From Strigops habroptila (taxonomy: Eukaryota > Chordata > Aves > Psittaciformes > Psittacidae): a DNA stretch of 64,000 bases. Below are positions 13,901 through 23,589 of this stretch, piece after piece. Location of the stretch: assembly GCF_004027225.2 (NCBI RefSeq), contig NC_044284.2, positions 43,696,420-43,760,419 of the forward strand, written 5' to 3'. Each line of letters begins with the position of its first letter. Within the stretch, counting starts at the first letter, position 1. Both the position numbers and the translations under genes were made by a program. Under the pieces are notes generated by a model. The model ran no database searches, was not told where the DNA came from, and saw only the letters and a program-made list of their open reading frames with translations.

Positions 13901-16900
13901 GGTGGGTGCTGAGCTGGGGTCCCCCCATGCTTTGCCCACCCACCTTCCCCACCACGGCCGGGGGCTCCTCCAGGCGCTGCTGCAGGTCCTGCTTCTCAGC
14001 TGACAGCGTTTCCACGAGCCGGTTGGCAGCGGCCAGCTCTTGGGTCAGCTCTTCGATCCTCCTGGGAGGGATGGAAGGGCAGGGAATGCTCAGGGACTGG
14101 GGTAGCCCCAAATGGCACTGGAGACAGCTGGGGGAGGCAATCTCTTGGGCAAAGCAGAGCAGCCTTGGGGCTGCTCCCCTCTCCCCGCAGCCCTCTCTCT
14201 GCTTGGATGACCCCTCCACCCCGTAGATGCCCACAGCTCTCCAGCCCCACACAGCAGCAACCTCTTGGCAGTCCCCAAGGCCTGGCACAGAGCACAGGCT
14301 GCCAGCATAGAGGGGTCAGGGCACCCACCTCTGGGCAATGGCATCGCAGCCGTCATTGCTCTTGTCTTCCTCCTTTGTCCTCGCAGCTTCCTTCAGCTTC
14401 CCTGCCAGCTCCTGGCACCGCTCTGCCTCAGCTCTGGCCAGTGCCGTGGCCTGCTCAGCCTCACTCCGTGCCAGTCTGGCCTCCTGCATGGCAGTGGAGT
14501 GAGCCCACAGGCACCAGCTCCTGGTCTCCCCCTGGCCCTACAACCCCTGGGCTCACCTCTTGCAGGAGCTGGATCTTGTTCTCCAGGAGCTCATAGACAT
14601 GCTCTGACTCCCGCTGCTGCTCCTCATACTGCTGCTGGAGTGCTGCCTGGCTGCGGGTCGTCTGGTTCTCTGCAGCCACCCTGCCAGGCACAGCACAGTT
14701 TGGCAAGGCATGGCACAGAATATTATGGCACAGCACAATGTGACATAGCATGGTATGACATGGCATCTCACATGATGTGGCATAAGACTGCACAGTATGG
14801 CACAGCACACTGTGGCATGGCATGGCACATGATGAACCATGCCACCCTGAGTGCCGCCAGCCCAGCTCCCCCCGTGCTGTGGGTGCTGTTTCTGCAGGGC
14901 CGCTGGGCAGGGCATACTATAACCTCTCCGTGCTGCCCTGGGGACACTGCTCCTCCGCTGGCACCAGATCATGCTCAGGCTCTGAACCACCAAAGCAGTC
15001 GCCCCACACTCCCGACACCAGGGGCTCCCCAGATGCCATGCCCCTGGTCCCCCTTTCCCAGCGGTGCCCAGCTGTGAGACACCCATGCCATGGCCCCTGG
15101 GCATAGAACTGCTCTCCCCCACCAAACAGGTGCTGCCATTTATTTTTGGCTGGCGCCGGGGCTGTAAGAGGAGCCCTGCGGGTGCCCAGTCCCATTGCAA
15201 ACCCCTTCAGTCCCACTGCAAACCCCTCCGCTGCCCGCTGCGGGCAGGGTGCAGGCAGACAACGCCTGTACCCCATGTCCATGCAAACACTGCAGAGAGC
15301 GGGTGGGTGCTGTTTCCACCCAGGGGCGAGGGGTTTGGCCGGCTGCGCTCACCATGTGTTGTCAAGGGCTTGTTGTTTCTCCTGCAGCTCTCGCTTCAGG
15401 CTCTCCACCTCCACCTTCAGCTCAATGTTCTGCAGGGCGGGAGGGAGGTGGGTAGCATGCCTCCATGCTTGCCTGGGCACCCCCCACACGTCCATGCCCA
15501 TGCTAATGCATCAGAGGTGGCAAGGGGGTCCCCCACCCCTTGGCAAGGCTTCAGGTGCTCCTGGCACCTAGCGGCACGGGTGTGGTATTCTAGCCCACCT
15601 GTGCTAGCATGGGGTGTACCTGCTCCATGTGTCTGCACCCAAACTGGCACCACTACCTACCCTGGACACCCCACCAAGCTGGGGACACCCTCCCGCACCC
15701 TCTCTGTGCTCCTGTCAAAGGCAAGGGGCAAACTCCCACACCGCAGCTTCCTCAGCCCCAGTGCTGTGCCCAATGTCCCCCCCGCCATTCCCACCAGCTG
15801 CACTCTCCTGGACATATGCCCTCCCAGCAAAGCGAGGGCACTGGGAGGGAACCCCCTGCCGAGCGTCGCCCCCGGGCGCTCACCCGCCGGTAGACATCGT
15901 CCCGGCTTTCCTCGCCCTTCTGTTGGACGCGCTCCTCCAGAAAGTAGATGCGCAGCTTGAGGCTGAAATTCTCCTTCTTGAGGTCGTTGAGGTGCTGGGA
16001 GAGCGTGCGGTACCCGTTAGCCATGGCCGCTCCATGGGGGGGGCATCCCGGCACCCCTCACATGGCGCCGCGGGGACGCAGCCCGGGGCCGTGCCCGCCC
16101 GCAGCTCCCACTGCCGGCCCCGACGCCGGCCCGCTCATTGGGTTTTTTTCGCCTCTCGGAGCTATTTGAGGAATCGCCGGAGCGGGACGGGTCGGGACGG
16201 GGACGGGCGGTGAAACCCGAGCCCCGGCGGCCCCCGCGCTCCTCGGCCGGGGGGGGACGCGGCGCCCGGTGGCAATCACCCCTCTCCCGGCCCCCTCCCG
16301 CCTTCGCACCCCACCGGTGAGCCCGGCATGTATCCCCCAAGCACCCGGCGGTGTTGGGGGGGTCCCGGCACCCCGCGGTCTCACCTGCTCAAAGTCTCGC
16401 AGGGTCTGCGTCTGGGCGAGGGGACCCACCTCCAGGTCCCGGAGGATACACGTTTGCACCAAAGGGCCAGACTGGGGCTGAGCACCCGAGGGGCCATGGA
16501 ACCCCCCCGGCTCAGCTGGCGCAGTGTCCTCGTCGCCCTCACCCCATGGCCCGTCTTGGGAAGCTGGGAGGGAGTGAGGGCGAGCGGCAGTCAGAGCAGC
16601 AAAGCGGTTGCTCCACACACCACCTGCCTCTGAGGTGTCACCGAGAGGGACGAGAGGACGCCTCAGAGCCCAGCGAGCCGCTGGCTGTCCCCTGGGATGG
16701 TGCATGATGCCGGTGCATCACTCTCTGCGGGGCATGGGAACAGGGTGTGTGGGGTACCGTGGGGACTCTCAGGGTGTCTTACCTGCTATGCGGCTTGCTC
16801 CGGGGAGCATGGCTGGCCTGTCACTGCTGCAGGGGTCCCTGCAGAGACAAGCACATGGCCATGTCACGCATAGCATCAGGGGTCCAGCCCCCAGGGCCCC

Positions 16901-19900
16901 CCATGTACCACTCAGCTGCTGTGCCAGAGGGGCCAGGGACGGCGAGGCCGGGGGTCAGATTTTACCAAAGGCTCTGCAGGGAGGCTGCTGCGTCTCCCCC
17001 ACCCTGGGGGCTTTGCAAGCAGGTGGCGGGCACCGGGGTGTCAGCAGAGGCGAGCTCCTGACATCAAATGATCACAGTCAAGCAAAAGCCTTCCGGGCAT
17101 GTGGGGTGAACTGCAGACAAGGCACAACCCTTGTGCATCCATCCGCGAGCGTGCATGGGGGTGATGGGGGGTGCGTGCCTGTGCGTGTGCGCACAGCGAC
17201 ACATGGGTGTCCATGCACACATGGGGGTGCACGTGTGCGCTCCCTGCAGCTGCGAGGCATCCGCTCTAAGTGCAAAGCCACAAGGCCCCGGGGACCATAC
17301 AGATGGCAGTGCCGCCGTAGGAGCACTTTAGCCCCATTAGCAGCCCTGGTAGGGCCACCTGAGCCCCCACAGCAGCCCCCCGCCGACCCAGGGAGGGGAT
17401 CTGGGTGCTGGAAGCGAGCAGGAGCTGCCTAAGGCTGCCTGGCTGCTCTCCAAGGGGCCCCATGCCTCCATGCTATCACAGCTCACCAGCTCCCCACTGA
17501 AGCCGCAATCAGGTTTAATTTCAACTGAGAAGCGTGAGTCATTTCATGACTTTAAAGAAACAGAAGGAAAAAAAATCCCCACAACTAATAATTAAAAAAA
17601 AAATCCTTTTAAAAAAAAAAAAAAAGAGTATATATTTTCTAATCTTAGCATGACAGCTTTTTGGTGGCATCCCATGAGCCACAGGGCCTCCAGCACCGTA
17701 GTGGGTACAGTGCCCTGCCCATATGCATGAGGCTGAGCCCCAATGGCCGGTCTGGGCCAGCACATTTCATGTAGCACAGGCCATGGTAGGGGCCCTGGGC
17801 GCATGTCCCCAGAGCTAGGCACACCACCTTAGCACCCTGCAGGCAAGGGACACAGCACTGTCAGCCTGGGAAAGAGCAAGAGGAGGCAGATACAAGGTGC
17901 CACAGCTGCTGCAGCAACAACCCATCACAAAGGGAAACTGAGGCATAACAGCTTTAAACACACCAGCACTGGCCAGGCGTGGCCCTGCCAGGCACCATAA
18001 CCAGCATGACTCTCAGAAACACAGTGCCCAGGGGCACAGTACCCAGAGGTGGGGTACTTGCAGGAACAGTGCTCAGAGATGCAGTACTCAGACGCATGAT
18101 AGCTGAAGGCACCCAGAGGTACAATAACCAGAAGCATGATGCTTGAGGAGACCCAATACCCAGACACACAATATCCAAGAAGGCATGATCTCTAGAGCCA
18201 TTATACCCAGCCTCAAGATGCACAAAGATGCACAGTACTCAAGGAAGCACAGTACCCAGCGGCACGATATCGCAAGGCAGGCTATTCCAGGAGGCAGAAT
18301 ACCCAAAGCAGCACAATACCCAGTGGCATTACATCCAAGAAGGCATGACACCCAGAACCATAATACCCAGAGACACAACAATCAAGGAGGAATGACAGCC
18401 AAATGGCTGACACCCGGGCAGATGCAATACCCAGAAGCACAATACCCATAAGACACAGTACAATACCCAAGGAGGTGCAATACCCAAGGGTGCGACACCT
18501 GAGGGGGTACATTACCGAAGGAGGTACAACACCTGGAGGAGCGATACCCAGACAAAAGAGTGACCAACCCCTGTCGCTCCAGTGCCATGGGGGCTCCTTG
18601 GGGCCACCCTGAAGCAGGCCCAGCTCAGTGCCATGGCTGGCCACAGGCTCTGGGGTGAACTAGAAGAGCACCCACCTTCCTGCAGCCCAGCCACCCCATC
18701 AGCATCCCCCAACACGAGCACTGGATGCCCCATGCTGGGCCATGGGGATGCTGGGCCAGCAGGAGCCCCAGGCTCTGCCACAGCTGTGGCTGGCTGGGCT
18801 GGCTGGGGGCTCCCCCCTCCCCATCCATGTGACCAACACTGGGAATTTGTTTGCTGCGAACAGGAGGCTGCTGCTGCTGTGCTGCTGGTGCTGCAGGGGG
18901 ACAAGAGCCCTTTCATGCTGGCCATGCCACCATGGAGCGCAGAGCAGAGCCATTGGCACAGCACGGAGCTGGAGGGGGGCACAGCCCCTGGGCCCCCACC
19001 TGCCAGGCAGCACTTCCCACCCCCGTGTGCTTTCCCACCCCCATGTGCCTCTGGCACGAGGGGTGCCACGCGGCCCTGACTCAGAGCAATGACTGACTCA
19101 CAGCATCTCCATGGCATTGCACCAGGGCCACCACTGGCACCCCGGGGTGCCACCGGGGAGAGGGAAGAACGCAGTGGTGCTGTGTGGGGTTGGCTGCTGC
19201 CCCATGGCAGAGCATCCGCAAAGCGCCTGGCACCACTCAGCACACTCACCTCCTGCTGCTGCTGGGTCATCTCCCATGGACAGACAGACGGACAGAGGGA
19301 TGTATGGAGGGATGGACGGTAGCCCTCAACCCCGTGCTCAGCCACAGCCACTCCAGGTGCCTGCAGCTGTCTCCAGGCTGGCAGAGGGACCGTGCTGAGG
19401 TCTGGGCGAGGCCAAGGCGAGCGTGGCGGCTCTGTGCCGGGGCTGGGCTGCCGAGCGTGGCACATCCCAGCTCCCTGCTGACTCGGTGGCAAAAATGTTT
19501 CAGCAGGGGCTGAGTCCCTGGAGGGGAGGTGGAGCAGGGGACAGCTGACCACAACTGCGCCGGCTGCCTCTGTGCCTGGCGTGTGTGCACAGCATACAGC
19601 ACGCAGCACACGGCACGGCCACCCAGCGACTGCCTGCATACGGGGCATGTCAACAAGGTCTCCATTGAGCACGGCAGGACGGGGGGAGCCAGGGGCCGGC
19701 ATTACCCACACTCCTGGCAAGTAGCTCCCGGTACTGCACCGCACGCGTGGCAGCCAGCACAGCTCTGGGACCCAGCAGCCCTGGCCAGGTGCCGGGACAA
19801 ACGGTCTGGCCGGTGGCTCAGGGTGGAATTTGGGATGGGCAGAGCCATGGGAAGAGCAATGAGGACGTGAACAGGGCTGGGGAGATGAGGCAAACCAAGC

Positions 19901-20774
19901 TCCCTGTGCTGGCACCTCAAACCACAGCCCTTCCCTCAGGGCCCCCCTTGGCCCAGCACCTGTCCGACACTCTGAGGAGAGCCCAGTGGTGGTACCTGTG
20001 CCAGTGCGGCCACACAGGACCTTACAGCTCCTGCTCTCTTGCTTGGCACAGCACACACTGCCTTAGCACCCCTCACGGCATAGGGCAGCGAACACCCATG
20101 TGCCTCTGGTGCTGGACGAGGGACCCCCGCTCCTTTCCTATATATGAGCAACTCCCCCAAAACCACAGCCTGGATGCCCAGCAGTGCTCCTGGGCTTGCC
20201 CAGCGCAGGGCCCAGCTGCCAGCCTGCCTGAGAGCAGGGTGCCCCACAGCTTGAATGCGTGGGACCCCAGCAGCATGCAGGGGACATCCACGGCCCAAGG
20301 GGTATGGGGCTTGGGACGGGCAGTGTCCAGCCCCACACAGCCCCGAGGGAGCACACCCGCATCCCGGCCGCATCCTGGCCACACCAATGCCGGTTTGTAC
20401 CTGGGCCTCGACCTGCTGAGGCATCGCCGCAGCCCAGCGTGGGCACACGTAGCTCCCACGGGTGTCCCGACACACGGACATCCCGACCGACCCACATCAC
20501 TAACGGACACACGCATCCACGGATGACACACGCGCTCATGAACACGCTCCTTACCTCCGCCGCGGGGCTCGCATCCTGCCCTGCCGGGCACCGACGCTCC
20601 GGGCTCAGCAGCACCGGGCCGGGCAGCACCGGGCCGGGCACCGGGCAGCACCGGGCCGAGCCGGTGGGTCTCCGCAGGCGCTGCTGGGCCGCCCCAGCGT
20701 GCGCCGGGGAGGCGGCTCTGCGGCACCGGCCGGCTCCGCCCGCCGCTGCATCCCCTCCTCCTCCCTGCTTCCAT
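57..20774 (-). CDS. PDE4DIP: PDE4DIP (myomegalin), 5' half, multi-exon, runs off left edge
   Basis: Myomegalin is a large coiled-coil scaffold of the centrosome and Golgi that anchors PDE4D and gamma-tubulin complexes. Exons on the minus strand, in transcript order: 20555-20774 (putative), 16385-16563, 15884-16024, 15353-15429, 14557-14680, 14329-14483, 13944-14061, 7853-7972, 6015-6134, 5685-5777, 5356-5571, 4657-4815, 4176-4289, 3822-3959, 3329-3508, 2858-3052, 1807-1950, 677-755, 57-145. Exon 11521-12669 is an alternative first exon. Every junction is AG/GT and keeps phase. Translated pieces closely match remembered human myomegalin, for example NFSLKLRIYFLEERVQQK (CM1), ESEHVYELLENKIQLLQE and LLCKLGPGQSEVAEELC. 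The protein is rich in E, Q, K and L heptads throughout. From the CM1 start the window encodes about 754 residues, so the C-terminal majority lies outside. The sister gene CDK5RAP2 was considered, but the short-isoform start and the 11.5-12.7 kb exon are specific to PDE4DIP. Confidence 0.95.
8000..11490. other. PDE4DIP intron between alternative first exon and shared exons
   Basis: No exon could be supported. It contains a 17-A homopolymer at 9298-9314 and otherwise unique-looking sequence. Small open frames here have no recognisable product. Confidence 0.6.
11521..12669 (-). CDS. PDE4DIP: PDE4DIP alternative first coding exon with Cys-rich (ZAD-like) N-terminus
   Basis: A 383-codon exon that begins with ATG at 12669 and ends at a GT donor after Arg-Val-Gln (donor 11520-11515). 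It joins in phase 0 to exon 7853-7972, which bypasses the CM1 exons. It matches the human PDE4DIP isoform that starts MKEICRICARELCGN: here MKETCRICARELCGNQRRW, then KSEFACSKCAFMLDRIYRF, RFDTVIARIEALSIERLQKL, an NRPRRCRGCAALRVADADY stretch and SPRGSRLPIPVKSSL. The first about 75 residues carry paired Cys-x2-Cys motifs about 45 residues apart, which looks like a ZAD-type zinc-binding fold (inference). The rest is low complexity, rich in Ser and acidic residues. The open frame runs nine codons past the donor to a stop, which is intron. The protein would lack the CM1 gamma-tubulin-activating motif and so should differ in function from the longer forms. Confidence 0.9.
12670..13260. promoter_or_regulatory. 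CpG-rich promoter region for the 11.5-12.7 kb PDE4DIP start
   Basis: Immediately upstream (minus strand) of the ATG at 12669. Base composition turns strongly GC- and CpG-rich from about 12950 to 13260. It includes a GCC trinucleotide run (about 13072-13094) and, on the plus strand, AAGATGGCGG at 13135-13144, a close match to the YY1 core found near many CpG-island start sites. No TATA box or convincing splice acceptor is seen between this block and the ATG, so the 5'UTR may be continuous (inference). Confidence 0.55.
13300..13430. repeat. Degenerate CAGTGCC-type short tandem repeat
   Basis: Imperfect repeats of a roughly 6-12 base motif built around CCAGTGCC/CCAATGCC, lying between the 11.5 kb alternative start and the CM1 exons. 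It is read as intronic simple repeat, not coding. Confidence 0.55.
13944..16024 (-). CDS. PDE4DIP: PDE4DIP CM1-domain exons with short-isoform start
   Basis: Five exons: 15884-16024, 15353-15429, 14557-14680, 14329-14483 and 13944-14061. The first opens with ATG at 16024 in a good Kozak context (GCCATGG) and reads MANGYRTLSQHLNDLKKEN, matching the human short form MSNGYRTLSQ. It encodes the centrosomin motif 1, which in the family binds and activates gamma-tubulin ring complexes. Phases are 0, 0/2, 2/0, 0/2 and 2/0. At 14680 the acceptor is the one that gives Trp-Val-Ala-Ala-Glu. A second AG eleven bases further in would create an in-frame stop, so it was not chosen. The last exon ends RLEEPPAVVGK and splices over the 11.5 kb exon to 7972. 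Confidence 0.92.
14690..14845. repeat. Degenerate ATGGCACAGC minisatellite in PDE4DIP intron
   Basis: About 150 bases made of loosely repeated 10-17 base units (GGCACAGC, ATGGCATGGCAC, ATGGCACAGCAC) between exons 14557-14680 and 15353-15429. It begins within 10 bases of the splice acceptor of the 14557-14680 exon, so it occupies the polypyrimidine/branch-point zone of that intron. Confidence 0.7.
16025..16330 (-). promoter_or_regulatory. CpG island promoter for the CM1 (short) PDE4DIP start
   Basis: About 300 bases directly upstream of ATG 16024 are very rich in CG dinucleotides and G/C runs (for example around 16080-16135 and 16180-16265). This differs sharply from the flanking intron. It lies between the long-form exon (16385-16563) and the short-form ATG, which is where a separate promoter for the short isoform would have to be. 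No TATA element is seen; a long T run sits at 16141-16149. Confidence 0.5.
16385..16563 (-). CDS. PDE4DIP: PDE4DIP long-isoform exon upstream of CM1
   Basis: A 179-bp exon between an acceptor (CAG at 16566-16564) and a donor (GTGAGA at 16384-16379). It encodes 59 residues ending PLVQTCILRDLEVGPLAQTQ and then TLRDFEQ, which mirror the human long-form tandem 'FVQTYSLRAFEK / VQTQALRDFEK'. Splicing to an internal acceptor (CAG at 15997-15995) inside the short-form first exon gives FEQ-HLNDLKKEN, exactly as human long myomegalin joins FEK-HLNDLKKEN. The exon starts with two bases of a codon, so the upstream exon must end in phase 1. Confidence 0.78.
16564..20554. other. Large first intron of long PDE4DIP
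   Basis: About 4 kb with no supported exon. It contains a GT-rich alternating purine-pyrimidine patch (about 17155-17235), A/T-rich runs (17577-17640) and a minisatellite (about 17999-18560). Long open frames in this GC-rich stretch, including one of 514 codons on the minus strand, show no family similarity and cross the minisatellite. Confidence 0.6.
17999..18560. repeat. Degenerate approx. 17-20 bp minisatellite array
   Basis: About 560 bases of head-to-tail, diverged units of the form AGCACAATACCCAGAGGC / AAGGAGGCATGACACCCAG. Dozens of copies of the core 'TACCCAGxGGCACxATAC' can be followed by eye. Unit length varies, so it is an old, degraded array. It lies in the first intron of long PDE4DIP. 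Open frames crossing it are by-products of the repeat. Confidence 0.85.
20555..20774 (-). CDS. PDE4DIP: Putative GC-rich first coding exon of long PDE4DIP
   Basis: Open frame from ATG at 20774 to a good donor (GTAAGG at 20554-20549), 73 codons plus one base, which is the phase required by exon 16385-16563. The product is Arg/Pro/Gly/Ala rich (MEAGRRRGCSGGRSRPVPQS at the start), in the same style as the low-complexity Arg-rich start of the human long form but without clear residue identity. It lies in a CpG-dense block (about 20530-20740), which fits a promoter. The start codon is not certain, and another exon could lie in the 4 kb intron between. Confidence 0.4.
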
Positions 20775-21193
20775 CCTTCATCCATCCCTGCCTCCTTCTC
20801 TCCATCGTTCCCTCCCTTCATCCCTCCCTCTGACCCTCCATTCTTCCTTCCCCCCCCCCTCCATCCCCTCCCCGCTCCCTCCTTCCGCCCTCTCCCTGCT
20901 CCCGCTCCCTGCCCAGCTGACACAACCACCCCCTGCCCCAACCCTCCACTCCCCCCAGTCCTTCTAGGCTAAGCCCAAATCCTTCTGCACCCTTCAGTCC
21001 CCCAGGAACCATCCCTGGTCCCTCGCTGTTCCTCCCCTACCCCCAATTCTTTTTCCAACCTCCCAGTCACCCACAAGACCCCCAATTAACCAAATTTCCC
21101 CATGGCATGCCCAACCACCCATCCTGATGCCACAGTTACCCCCTGTAACAGTTACCCAGCCCTTCTTATCATCCCTTACCACCCTAGTCTTCT

Positions 21194-22095
21194 TTGGATG
21201 CCTCCATCCCAGCCTGACACTCCCAATCCCCTTTTTCACCCCCAGAGCCCCATAAGCACCCCCGGGTACCCTTCCAGCCCCACAACACCCTCACTTTCTC
21301 TCTAATGTTCCATCACTTCCCAGTCCTCCACTGGGACATGGATCTCCCTTGGCACCACCATCATCCTAACTCCCCCTTGGACACACACCATCCCAACCTT
21401 ACACCCCCAGTTTCTCCTATCTTTGCCTCTCCTTTGCCACTCCCCATCCCAACCCCCTTAACTCCAGTCCCCTTTGACCCCTCCTAATTTCTTTCCCTTC
21501 TTGATACCCCTCCAGTCCCAGTGCTGGCCCTGCCCTGACCTCCAGCCCCATCCACTCTGCAAGGACCCCCCCACTGCTGCCCAACTGCCTGGCCCCACTC
21601 TCCTCCATCCTGCACCCACAGCCCCTTGGCCAGCTGATCCCCATGGCCCTCACACCTCCCAATAAGCAGACCCCATCCAGAACCCTGGTGGTAATGGGGT
21701 CAGCGGAGGGGTGCTGTGTGCCTGTAACTCCCCCCTTCCCTCCCAGTCATAGCTTATCAGCCACCACAGCCCATGTCCCCCGGGCACCCATTCCACTGGC
21801 CCTGCCAGCTTTGGAGTTCCCTGCAGCCCAATTGGATGCCTCCATCCCAGCCTGACACCTCCAATCCCCTTTTTCACCCCCAAAGCCCCATGAGCCCACC
21901 CTCTCCCCAGTAGAATTCCAGCCCCACAACACCCTCAATTTGTCTCTATCGTTCCATCGCTTCCCAGTCCTCCACTGGGACATCGATCTTCCTTGACACC
22001 GCTATCACCCTAACTCCCCCTTGGACGCACACCATCCCAATCTAACACCCCCAATTTTCCCCATCTTTGCCTCTCCTTTGCCACTTCCCAACCCA
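21194..22095. repeat. Direct duplication of a ~260 bp C-rich block (two copies, ~640 bp apart)
   Basis: The block at 21194-21450 recurs at 21832-22095. Both begin TTGGATGCCTCCATCCCAGC and both contain CCAGTCCTCCACTGGGACAT, CCTAACTCCCCCTTGGAC and CTTTGCCTCTCCTTTGCCAC in the same order. The spacing drifts from 638 to 644 bases. Similarity is high but clearly imperfect by eye. The sequence between the copies does not repeat as clearly. Confidence 0.85.
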
Positions 22096-23589
22096 ACCGC
22101 ATTAACCCATTTCCTTGGGACACCAGATCCAAGTCTCTCTGTCTGGCTCCCGTGGAGGGCCAGGACTGAGGGCAAACGCCTACCGGCACCACCACCACGC
22201 CAGCACCCGCCGTGTCCCCGCAGGCCCAGAGCAAGGGCCGGGGTGCCGTGGGGCTTTGCCGCCGGTGCCGCTCTCCAGGAGAGGGCACCAGCCGGCCGGG
22301 AAAAGCCGGCAAATACGGCACAGCGGCGGCGCTGGCTTGGCCACGCGTGGGAAAGGGGGCACGGGCGGATGGAGGCGTTGGGCAAACCCAGGCGGTGCCG
22401 GCACGGGGAGCAGGGCGCCGAGATGCCGGATCGGCGGGCGCCCTGAGCAAGGTCTAATGGTTAACAGAGGCCAGGACCAGCGGCAGGGCTACGCTGCGAA
22501 ACCATGTCCCAGCCGCGGCACATCCTGCAGTGTGGGTGCCCCCAGCCCATACCACACGCGAGGCTGTGGATGGGGAGCACTGTCCCGGTCCTCGGGTCAC
22601 ACAGCCCCGCCGAGGGGCCGTCCTGGGACCCCGCTGATTTCACCAGCCACTGCCCTTGACTGCGTCTCTCACCCTGTGTTGGCTGCCCTGGACTTTCCCC
22701 GCTCTGGCGTCACGGTTGTTCCCTGGCTGTGGCTGCAGTGTGCACAGCGCTGGGGTATAGGCAGTGCCAGTGTACATTGCACCGTGCATTGCCAGGGTGT
22801 ACGTAACGCTGGGCTCTCCCACCTTGGCCATGCTGCCTGTAGCGAGGGCAGCCATCCCAGCCACCTCTTGGCTGGGTTTAACAGCCTCTGGAGCCACCCC
22901 AGGTCTCACACAGGGCAGTTTAGTCCAGTCCTGCTGCTTGGGGCACGCACAGGCTGGGGAAGAGCTCAGTCCCATTGGGATTCTGCTTGGAAACTCTGTG
23001 TCCCTGCTGCCCATCCCCAGAACATTCAAAGCAGTGGGCAAGAACAGGCCAGATCCTAGCCCCTCCATGAGCAGGACCTGGGGTCTGTCTGGTCCAGCTG
23101 TGCAGTGAGGGTTTGGCCCCATGAGCAAGGGGATGCCCTCCATCCCTTGCCATGCACAATGCTGGGCTGTGCCAGCAGCCATCCCCATGGGGTTCCCATG
23201 CTGTCCCACCTCGAGGGCCAGCAATTTCCCCTGCAAGGTCACTGGATGCAGCCACGTGGCTCTTGCCCCATGGAGGGCGTTTGCTGGGTGGCTCCCATGC
23301 ACCCCACGTCATTGGAGCCGGTGGCCAGGGCTGACCCCCTGCCCTGTGCCCATTATCGGGGGCATTGCTCAACACTGGGCGCGATGTTGGGAGTGGGCAG
23401 GGGCCATGGCACTGCCTCAGCCGCGTGATGTGGGGTCCGGAGAACCCCTATTCCTGGGCGAGCTGGGGGGGCATGGCCGGGCTCGCCATGGGCTTGGACC
23501 AGGCTGCTCCCCTGCCAGTGACACCCCTAGCTTTGGAGTGAGCCATCTGCACCACCGCTCCCCTCCTGCTTTGCAGTGATGTGTGGGGT

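Noticed and set aside
14670-14675. Alternative splice acceptor at the internal CTGCAG of exon 14557-14680
   Set aside because: Joining here to the TG-ending exon at 15353 makes a stop codon. The acceptor ending at 14681 restores the conserved Trp and frame.
18512-20056. 514-codon open frame on the minus strand
   Set aside because: It crosses the minisatellite, is low complexity and Pro/Ser/Gly rich, resembles no family I know, and lies inside the PDE4DIP intron. Long chance frames are expected in such GC-rich DNA.
22115-23059. 314-codon plus-strand open frame upstream of PHGDH
   Set aside because: GC-rich spacer with no domain or motif, no splice context leading into PHGDH, and stops common in neighbouring frames.
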